Below are positions 58,532 through 64,000 of a DNA stretch of 64,000 nucleotides, in pieces. The stretch spans positions 62,001-126,000 of the forward strand of contig SFTH01000007.1 in NCBI GenBank assembly GCA_004563405.1, read 5' to 3'. Source of the DNA: a bacterium (GTDB taxonomy: Bacteria > Bacillota > Clostridia > Christensenellales > Aristaeellaceae). Within the stretch, counting starts at the first letter, position 1, and every line of letters starts with the position of its first letter. Made by a program: the position numbers and the translations under genes. Below the pieces are notes generated by a model, which saw only the letters and a list, made by a program, of their open reading frames with translations, searched no databases and was not told the DNA's origin.

Positions 58532-59233
58532 TCAGCGCAGGCGCACGAAATTGCGGAAGATCACCATCGCAATAAACTCCGCCGCGCCGATGGCGACCAT
58601 GATCAGTATGCCCCGAAGTCCCGGCTTGCGCAGCTGGAACTTGCCCAAAAAGGCGAAGCCCGTGAGCGCCACCGCCGCAAAGTACAGAGGCGTGATATCG
58701 GACGTGGTCAGGTACTGAATCAGCAGCACCGTGGGAAAGATCAGCGCCGCGGAGGTGACGGGCAGGCCCGTGTAGAACTTGCGCACGCCGCCCTCGCTCT
58801 GCTGGCGCTCCTCCTCGGTCACATTGAAGTAGGCGAGCCGGATCAGCGCCGCCAGCATGTAGAGGATCAGCAAGCCGAAAGCCGCCACGCGCACGATGTT
58901 GCTCTCCAGGCCATCCCCGAAGCGTTCAATCAGGGCGCACATCAGCGGAGAGCAGCGCAGCATCGCCGCGCCGATGCAGGCGGGCAGCACGCCAAAGGCC
59001 ACGATGTCCGAAAGGGAATCAATCTGGATGCCGAACTTCTGCTCCATTTCGCTGCGGTTCGGCTTTGTGCGGGCGACCTTCCCGTCAAAGGCGTCGCACA
59101 GTCCGGATATCATCAGGAAAAAGACGCCGATGTAGGGATGTCCGCCGCCGCTCAGGGATACGACGATGCCCAGCCCCGCGGATATCAGGGACAGATACGT
59201 CAATATTACAGTATAATTATAGAATCCAATCAT
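58532..59233 (-). CDS. pssA: CDP-diacylglycerol-serine O-phosphatidyltransferase
   Basis: A 233-residue CDP-alcohol phosphatidyltransferase with several membrane helices. The signature D-G-x2-A-R...G-x3-D-x3-D appears as AFDGKVARTKPNRSEMEQKFG, then IQIDSLSD, with an insertion typical of type II PssA. It makes phosphatidylserine from CDP-diacylglycerol and serine, the substrate of the downstream Psd. Its start overlaps the stop of the LPG-synthase-TM gene by four bases. Confidence 0.95.
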   Translation of the reverse strand: MIGFYNYTVILTYLSLISAGLGIVVSLSGGGHPYIGVFFLMISGLCDAFDGKVARTKPNRSEMEQKFGIQIDSLSDIVAFGVLPACIGAAMLRCSPLMCALIERFGDGLESNIVRVAAFGLLILYMLAALIRLAYFNVTEEERQQSEGGVRKFYTGLPVTSAALIFPTVLLIQYLTTSDITPLYFAAVALTGFAFLGKFQLRKPGLRGILIMVAIGAAEFIAMVIFRNFVRLR

Positions 59234-60309
59234 CGGTTATCCCTTCTCGCTCTCGCGCTCAAGTATTTCAGCAACACGGTCACACCGCAAATCAGTATGC
59301 AGCTGTAAAAGGAGAGCGTGCGGCTCAGAAGCTCCAGGTGCGCTGCGCCCTGCTCGGACATCATCTGTCCAAAGCCGTCCATCAGCATCAGATCCGCCAC
59401 GCCCACCGCGCCGGGGATGGGCACAAAGTTGTAGCCCAGCACCGAAAAGCCCTGCACCGCCCACGCGTCCAGCATGCGCGCGCCTGCACCGCCCAGCGCC
59501 CGGAACGTGCACATCGTAACTCCGATCAGCGACACGCGCTGCAACAGGTTCAACAGAAAGGCCCGAACCAGCACGCTCCGCTGGCCCGCCATCATGCACA
59601 CATGTCCCTGGTACTCCTCAATGGCCTGACGCAGGCGCTCGCGCCGCGCCTGAGGTCTGCGCAGCAGGCGCAGTCGCGCCAGAAGTCCCAGCGCTCCGTC
59701 ACAGATGCGGTGGAGCAGCCGATGTTCCCTGAGCAGCAGCAGAAACATCGTCGCCAATCCCAGCTGCACGGCGCAGCCGGCAAGTATCATTCCCCGGGCC
59801 AGCGGACTGAACATGGCGTATACGCCCGGCCGCACGGCGAAACAAAACGCGCCAATGACCACGATGGAGAGCGTATACATGATCAGATTCACCAGCAGGG
59901 CCACCGTGGAAACCGGCCCCGGAATGCCGTCGCGCATCATGAAAAAGGCGCTCGCGGGCTGGCCGCCGGTGGCAGAGGGCGTGATTGCGGAAAAGTAGAT
60001 GTCTGCGGAGGCGTAGGCGAAGCCGTCCGACGCCCTTCGGGGATAGCCGAAACTCTTGCAGATCTGCAAAATGGCCGCGCCCTCGGAAAACACGTGGAGC
60101 AGCATACAGGCCACCGCCAGCGCCAGCCAGAGCACGGAGGCCTCCCGCACACATTCCATGAAGCCCTCGAAGGAGAAGCCCCGCACCTGGGAAGTCACCG
60201 CCCAGACGCTGGCAGCGACGATCACCAGAAACAGCAGCGACCAGATCGCCTGCCGCCGTCCAACCGGCGCAGCCTGCACGCCCCGTCCGCCGCAATCCCT
60301 CGGATTCAT
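59230..60309 (-). CDS. Lysylphosphatidylglycerol-synthase-TM (UPF0104) family membrane protein
   Basis: A 359-residue protein with about 8-9 membrane helices and the family pattern FSAITPSATGGQPASAFFM. It corresponds to the flippase-like membrane domain of MprF without the synthase domain. Proteins of this group are proposed to move or shield lipids, but most are uncharacterised. It lies between a PAP2-like gene and pssA with four-base overlaps on both sides, so it belongs to the phospholipid operon. Confidence 0.88.
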   Translation of the reverse strand: MNPRDCGGRGVQAAPVGRRQAIWSLLFLVIVAASVWAVTSQVRGFSFEGFMECVREASVLWLALAVACMLLHVFSEGAAILQICKSFGYPRRASDGFAYASADIYFSAITPSATGGQPASAFFMMRDGIPGPVSTVALLVNLIMYTLSIVVIGAFCFAVRPGVYAMFSPLARGMILAGCAVQLGLATMFLLLLREHRLLHRICDGALGLLARLRLLRRPQARRERLRQAIEEYQGHVCMMAGQRSVLVRAFLLNLLQRVSLIGVTMCTFRALGGAGARMLDAWAVQGFSVLGYNFVPIPGAVGVADLMLMDGFGQMMSEQGAAHLELLSRTLSFYSCILICGVTVLLKYLSARARRDNR

Positions 60310-60965
60310 GCGTCCGCCTCCTTCCCATCCTCTTCCAATGCCCGCTTCCCGCGCAGCCTACGCGTCAGAAAGAGGCCGATCTCCCCCGCGAGTATTCCGG
60401 CGGGGATATCGACCAGCACATGCTGTTTCACCAGCACCGTGCTCGCCAGCACGAGCAGCGTGAGCGCCAGCATGGCCGACGCATACCATCGGGGCGTGCG
60501 TCTGAGCCTCTGTGCGCCGCGGAAGCAGAGCCAGCTGTCCAGACAATGGATGGACGGAAACAGGTTGACGGGCACATCGAGGCGGTAGATCAACCGCGTC
60601 AGCTGTGAAAACACGCCGCCGCCAGCCACCTCGGGCCGGATCATCTGCGTTGGCAGCGCCACGAAGCACACCAGACAAATCAGCTTCGCGATCATCTCAG
60701 CTCCAAGAACACGGCGGCAGGTATCCCGGTCCTCCCGGGCGATCACGATAAAGCCAAAGAACCACTGGGCATAGGCCAGTATATAAAATACGATGAACAC
60801 AGGCCAAAACGGTACGCGCGCATCCAGGGGCGTCGAAAAATCATATCGCGTCGCGCCCTGCGTCAGTAACCTCGAACCGTAATAGGCAAGGCAGTTCACC
60901 AGCAGCAGACAGATCAAAGGCAGCCGGGCGTAGCCCGGAATCCATTTTTCAAGCTTCTTTCGCAT
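60306..60965 (-). CDS. PAP2-superfamily membrane phosphatase
   Basis: A 219-residue protein with about six membrane helices. Two PAP2-type motifs are visible: NLFPSIHCLDSW and KQHVLVDIPAG, in the spacing of the PAP2/inositol-phosphorylceramide-synthase-like group. It probably dephosphorylates or transfers lipid phosphates. The ATG has GGAG three bases upstream. It begins the four-gene operon PAP2, LPG-TM, pssA, psd. Confidence 0.85.
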   Translation of the reverse strand: MRKKLEKWIPGYARLPLICLLLVNCLAYYGSRLLTQGATRYDFSTPLDARVPFWPVFIVFYILAYAQWFFGFIVIAREDRDTCRRVLGAEMIAKLICLVCFVALPTQMIRPEVAGGGVFSQLTRLIYRLDVPVNLFPSIHCLDSWLCFRGAQRLRRTPRWYASAMLALTLLVLASTVLVKQHVLVDIPAGILAGEIGLFLTRRLRGKRALEEDGKEADA

Positions 60966-61083
60966 CTTCTCCAGTGATTGCGCCGCAGGCCGCCGCCCGC
61001 GCTCCGCATCCCTTCTCTCGTCAAACCTTCATAGTATCAGCATACCATACATGGGCAAAAAAGCAAAGTCCTGAGAAAAATGT

Positions 61084-61125
61084 TTAGAAACTTGTAATCT
61101 TCCGCAAGACAAACCGCCGAACCAT
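61084..61125 (-). CDS. Possible 13-residue leader peptide
   Basis: A micro-ORF (MVRRFVLRKITSF) with GGAGG ten bases upstream and a TTGCAA/TAACAT promoter just before it. It lies 119 bases upstream of the PAP2 gene. It could be a leader peptide or chance; only the good ribosome binding site supports it. Confidence 0.25.
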   Translation of the reverse strand: MVRRFVLRKITSF

Positions 61126-61219
61126 CCAGTCTGTACCTCCATGTTAGCACGCTCAATTTCAGTTTGCAAGCAACTCATGGTTGAACATCGCGGGCACATC
61201 GCCCCGGAGCACATTCCCC

Positions 61220-61248
61220 TTGCGCGCGTGCGCCGGGCGTGATACAAT
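61220..61248 (+). promoter_or_regulatory. Promoter of the YkvA-like gene
   Basis: TTGCGC (61220-61225) and TACAAT (61243-61248), 17 bases apart, with an extended -10 TG. Confidence 0.55.
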
Positions 61249-61288
61249 TCAGAAAGGGAACTTCATCTAACGCTCGGGAGAATCCGCA

Positions 61289-61657
61289 ATGAACCTGAAA
61301 GAACGCGCCCGGAAGCTCAAGGATGTCATTCCGGCGATTTTTCTCTCCCTGAAGGACAGGGACACGCCCCTGCCCGCGAAGCTGTTCGCCGGGCTCACCG
61401 TGGCGTACACCCTCTCCCCCATCGACCTGATCCCGGACTGCATTCCCGTGCTCGGCCTCCTGGACGATCTCATCCTGCTTCCGGCGCTGGCCGCCCTGAC
61501 CATCCGGCTGATTCCCGGAGACGTATTCGAGCGCAACCGCGCGCGCGCCGCCGGCATGTGGCGGGACGGAAGGCCCAAGAAATGGTATTTTGCCCTGCCC
61601 ATCGTCTCGCTCTGGCTCCTCGCGGTGCTCCTGATCGCGTGGGCGCTTCCGCGCTGA
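61289..61657 (+). CDS. YkvA/DUF1232-family membrane protein
   Basis: A 122-residue protein. The DUF1232 core is TPLPAKLFAGLTVAYTLSPIDLIPDCIPVLGLLDDLILLP split over residues 27-66; the key piece is YTLSPIDLIPD. One more helix closes the C-terminus (about 100-118). The family is widespread and uncharacterised. The weak ribosome binding site is about nine bases upstream. It is monocistronic and ends at a strong terminator. Confidence 0.85.
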   Translation: MNLKERARKLKDVIPAIFLSLKDRDTPLPAKLFAGLTVAYTLSPIDLIPDCIPVLGLLDDLILLPALAALTIRLIPGDVFERNRARAAGMWRDGRPKKWYFALPIVSLWLLAVLLIAWALPR

Positions 61658-61717
61658 CCTCCGCCGCACGCGGCCGCCACCCTCAACCGCACTCCGTGCA
61701 ACCCTGCGCAAGATTGA

Positions 61718-61757
61718 AACCTCCCGCCGCAGCAAGCCTCTGCGACGGGAGGTTTTT
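61718..61757. terminator. Bidirectional terminator between ykvA and murF
   Basis: AACCTCCCG-CGCAG and CTGCG-CGGGAGGTT form a stem of about 15 bp with one mismatch, followed by TTTTT on the plus strand. Confidence 0.85.
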
Positions 61758-61784
61758 ATCAATGCCGCGCTCTCCGGCGCGCAC

Positions 61785-63152
61785 TTACAGCTTCAGCGCC
61801 TTCAGCGCCTCCACCACGTTTTCAAAGGCCATGCTGTGGCTGGCCTTCACCAGCACGCAGTCGCCCGGTCGAATCAGCTCCCGGAGCTCAGCGCCCAACG
61901 CCTCCCGATCTGCGTAGTAGCGTGCATCGCCGCCCGCGTCCCGCGCACCCTCGTAGATGTCCCGGGCCAGCTTTCCGCAGGCGATCACCAGGCGCACGCC
62001 GTTGCGCACGGCCCGCGCACCGGTCTCCCGATGCAGCCGCGGGCTGTCCGGCCCCAGCTCCAGCATGTCGCCTAGGATGCAAACCCGCCGCCCCGGCAGG
62101 GTGCACAGGGAATCTAGCGCCGAAGCGGTGGAATTGGGGTTGGCGTTGTAGCAGTCGCTGAAGATGGTGAAGCCATCCGCCTCGATGAGCCGGGCGCGAT
62201 TGCCCACCGTCTCATAGCTGGCAAGGCCTGCGGCGATCTCCGCGTCGCTGAGTCCCAGCGTCCAGCCCACCGCCGCGCCCATCAGCGCTGCGTAGACCAT
62301 GTGTGCGCCGAAGGCGGGAATCTCCACGGGAAGGCGCGCGCCGTGGTGACAGATGGTCATGCGCATGCCGTCTCCCGCCAGGTTCTCCACGTCCGCCGCA
62401 TGAAAGTCGTTCCAGTCGCCCCGGCCGAAGGTGATCTTCTCCACCGGGCAGTCATAGGCGCGCAGAGTCTCGTCGTCGCCGTTCAGAACGGCCAGGCCCG
62501 CGCCGCACATGTGGTCGAAGACCTCAGTCTTGGCCCGCAGCACGCCCGCGTGGTCGTGCAGAAACTCCAGATGCGCGTCGCCGATGTTGGTCATCACCGC
62601 CAGCGTCGGGCGCACCATGCGCGCCAGACGGGTCATCTCGCCAAAGTTGCTGATGCCCATCTCCATGACCGCCGCCTGCGCGTCCTGCGGCATATCCAGC
62701 AGCATCAGCGGCAGGCTGATTTCGTTGTTGAAGTTCATGCGGTTCTTGTGGGTGCGATAGCGCTGGCTGAGCACGGCCCAGATCATTTCCTTGGCGGTGG
62801 TCTTGCCCACGCTGCCGGTCACGCCCACGACGGGAATGTCGAACAGGTCGCGGTACGCGCCCGCCACCGCAGCCACCGCCCGCAGCGTGGAATCCACCAC
62901 GATGCAGGGCGTCTCCCCCGCGTCCCGCGGCTCCCGCTCAGAGAGGCAGCAGGCCGCACCGCTGCGCAGGCAGGCGGCCATAAAGTCGTGACCGTCCACC
63001 CGCGCGCCCTTGTAGGCCACGAACAGCGTGCCCGCGCCCACGCTGCGGCTGTCGCTGGACGCGCCCAGGATGGCGCGGCTCAATGCTTCCGGGTTTCCGA
63101 AGTACCGTCCGCCGGCGGCGCGCAGGGCGTCGCCCACTGTAAAGGCCCTCAT
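61785..63152 (-). CDS. murF: UDP-N-acetylmuramoyl-tripeptide--D-alanyl-D-alanine ligase
   Basis: A 455-residue Mur ligase that adds D-Ala-D-Ala to the UDP-MurNAc tripeptide. The ATP loop is GVTGSVGKTTAKEM (near residue 112), followed by NRMNFNNEISLPL, GISNFGEMTRL, TNIGDAHLEF and the C-terminal domain with DCYNANPNSTASAL and ILGDMLELG. Its start overlaps the ddl stop by four bases (ATGA), so substrate supply (Ddl) and ligation (MurF) are coupled. Confidence 0.97.
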   Translation of the reverse strand: MRAFTVGDALRAAGGRYFGNPEALSRAILGASSDSRSVGAGTLFVAYKGARVDGHDFMAACLRSGAACCLSEREPRDAGETPCIVVDSTLRAVAAVAGAYRDLFDIPVVGVTGSVGKTTAKEMIWAVLSQRYRTHKNRMNFNNEISLPLMLLDMPQDAQAAVMEMGISNFGEMTRLARMVRPTLAVMTNIGDAHLEFLHDHAGVLRAKTEVFDHMCGAGLAVLNGDDETLRAYDCPVEKITFGRGDWNDFHAADVENLAGDGMRMTICHHGARLPVEIPAFGAHMVYAALMGAAVGWTLGLSDAEIAAGLASYETVGNRARLIEADGFTIFSDCYNANPNSTASALDSLCTLPGRRVCILGDMLELGPDSPRLHRETGARAVRNGVRLVIACGKLARDIYEGARDAGGDARYYADREALGAELRELIRPGDCVLVKASHSMAFENVVEALKALKL

Positions 63153-64000
63153 TTCCCGCGCTCCCGCAGCGCGATGTCCACGATGCGCTGACAGAGGGTA
63201 TTGTAGTCAATTCCCACTGCCGCGGCCTCCTGGGGCATCAGGCTGGTGGGCGTCATGCCCGGCAGGGTATTGATTTCGAGGAAATAGATCTCGCCGGACG
63301 CGTCCACGATGTAATCCGAGCGGGAATACGCGCTCAGTCCCAGCGCGTTGTGCACGGTCAGCGCCGTCTCCCGCAGCCGCTGCTCGATCTCAGGCGCAAT
63401 GGGCGTGGGGCAGATCTCCACCGTCGCACCCGCCTGATACTTGTTCACATAGTCGTAGAAGCCCTTCTTGGGAATGATCTCGATGGAGGGCAGGCTCTCC
63501 CCGTCCAGCACGCCCACGTCGATCTCTCGGCCCGCGATGTATTCCTCCAGGATGACCCGTCCGAGTTCCAGGTTGTCCCGCAGGGCGGCTCTCAGCTCCT
63601 CCGCGCTGTGCGCGATGGATACGCCCACGCTGGAACCGCTGTCCACGGGCTTCACCACCACGGGCAGCTTCTGTTCGGAGACGATGCCCTCGATGTCCGC
63701 CTGCGCATAGCGAATGGTGTGCCAGTCGGGCGTGCGCACGCCCAGGGGCGCGACGATGCGCTTGGTCAGATCCTTGTCCATGGCCAGCGCGCTGCCCAGA
63801 TATCCGCTGCCGGTGTAGGGAACGCCCAGCAGATCCAGCGTCGCCTGAATCCGGCCGTCCTCGCCGCACGCGCCGTGCAGGCCCAGGAACACCACGTCCG
63901 CCATCTGGCAAAGCTCCAGCACGCCCTTGCCGATCTTGCTGGGGCTGACCCACTTGCGCGCGGCGATCACTGCGTCCATATCCGGCGCCTCCGCGGCCAC
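63149..64000 (-). CDS. ddl: D-alanine--D-alanine ligase (5' end outside the window)
   Basis: The window holds the last 283 codons; the N-terminal part lies beyond the right edge. ATP-grasp motifs are clear: the substrate loop HGACGEDG, VVKPVDSGSSVGVS, the FYDYVNKYQ region (Tyr here is typical of D-Ala rather than D-lactate specificity) and the metal site LEINTLPGMTPTSLMPQ. It makes the D-Ala-D-Ala dipeptide for MurF, whose gene overlaps by four bases. Confidence 0.96.
   Translation of the reverse strand: MAAEAPDMDAVIAARKWVSPSKIGKGVLELCQMADVVFLGLHGACGEDGRIQATLDLLGVPYTGSGYLGSALAMDKDLTKRIVAPLGVRTPDWHTIRYAQADIEGIVSEQKLPVVVKPVDSGSSVGVSIAHSAEELRAALRDNLELGRVILEEYIAGREIDVGVLDGESLPSIEIIPKKGFYDYVNKYQAGATVEICPTPIAPEIEQRLRETALTVHNALGLSAYSRSDYIVDASGEIYFLEINTLPGMTPTSLMPQEAAAVGIDYNTLCQRIVDIALRERGK

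Larger units (their letters stand above)
60966..61288. other. Intergenic region between the phospholipid operon and the YkvA gene
   Basis: About 320 bases without a sure gene. It holds weak promoters for both sides (minus: TTGCAA at 61169-61164 and TAACAT at 61146-61141, 17 apart; plus: TTGCGC at 61220 and TACAAT at 61243, 17 apart). On the minus strand it also holds a 13-codon ORF (61125-61084, MVRRFVLRKITSF) with GGAGG ten bases upstream. Confidence 0.5.

Overview
The window reads as a chromosome segment of a high-GC, spore-forming Clostridia-type Firmicute, probably a gut commensal. The reasons are a Spo0A regulator, a GerM-type germination/sporulation protein, a tRNA-Phe T-box ahead of pheST, a Prp protease with an N-terminally extended L27, strong Firmicute ribosome binding sites, and TTGACA/TATAAT promoters. 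I cannot place it more precisely; an Oscillospirales- or Christensenellales-like lineage is a guess. Most of the window is core genome. No rRNA, tRNA, CRISPR array or intact insertion sequence was found.

Layout. 0-5 kb: a metal-sensing ArsR regulator with operator and the start of a metal ATPase, a sorbitol-6-phosphate-dehydrogenase-like SDR, an XRE membrane regulator, a COG2509 flavoprotein with an attenuator-like leader, and SfsA. 5-10 kb: pheST under a T-box, then a secreted SH3/lysozyme protein. 10-14 kb: gerM, fused rph-rdgB, a YsnB-like phosphodiesterase and two small alpha/beta-barrel proteins, all one way. 14-24 kb: RqcH, a GNAT with a suspected frameshift, Spo0A, Pgi, a DUF3810-like zincin, RluD, a phosphopantetheinyl transferase and a solute-binding lipoprotein. 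23-29.5 kb: argF, carA and a carB-dapF fusion. 29.5-30 kb: a non-coding block dense in palindromes. 30-36 kb: a two-component pair, a DEAD-box helicase, tgt and yajC. 36-45.8 kb: cell-envelope proteins, an XpaC protein, a nuclease-helicase fusion and manA. 45.9-47.2 kb: a low-GC prophage scar with a MuF-type fragment, a possible partner gene and tiny ORFs. 47-64 kb: an OGG-type glycosylase, rplU-prp-rpmA, a cell-wall amidase with a TetR regulator, YgiQ, mfd, pth, a four-gene phospholipid operon, a YkvA protein, murF and ddl (cut by the window edge).

How the genes work together. Carbamoyl phosphate from CarAB feeds ornithine carbamoyltransferase and pyrimidine synthesis. The DapF part of the fusion, MurF and Ddl belong to diaminopimelate-type peptidoglycan synthesis. 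The PAP2, LPG-synthase-TM, PssA and Psd genes form a phosphatidylethanolamine/membrane-lipid operon. YgiQ, mfd and pth lie close together on one strand.

The best leads for new biology are: (1) the CarB-DapF fusion, whose epimerase part has Ala where the first catalytic Cys is expected; (2) the leader of the COG2509 gene, where a strong promoter is followed by a hairpin and an intrinsic terminator, and the hairpin loop can pair with the terminator arm; (3) the MuF fragment with its overlapping 53-residue partner in the prophage scar; and (4) the palindrome-rich block at 29.5-29.95 kb.
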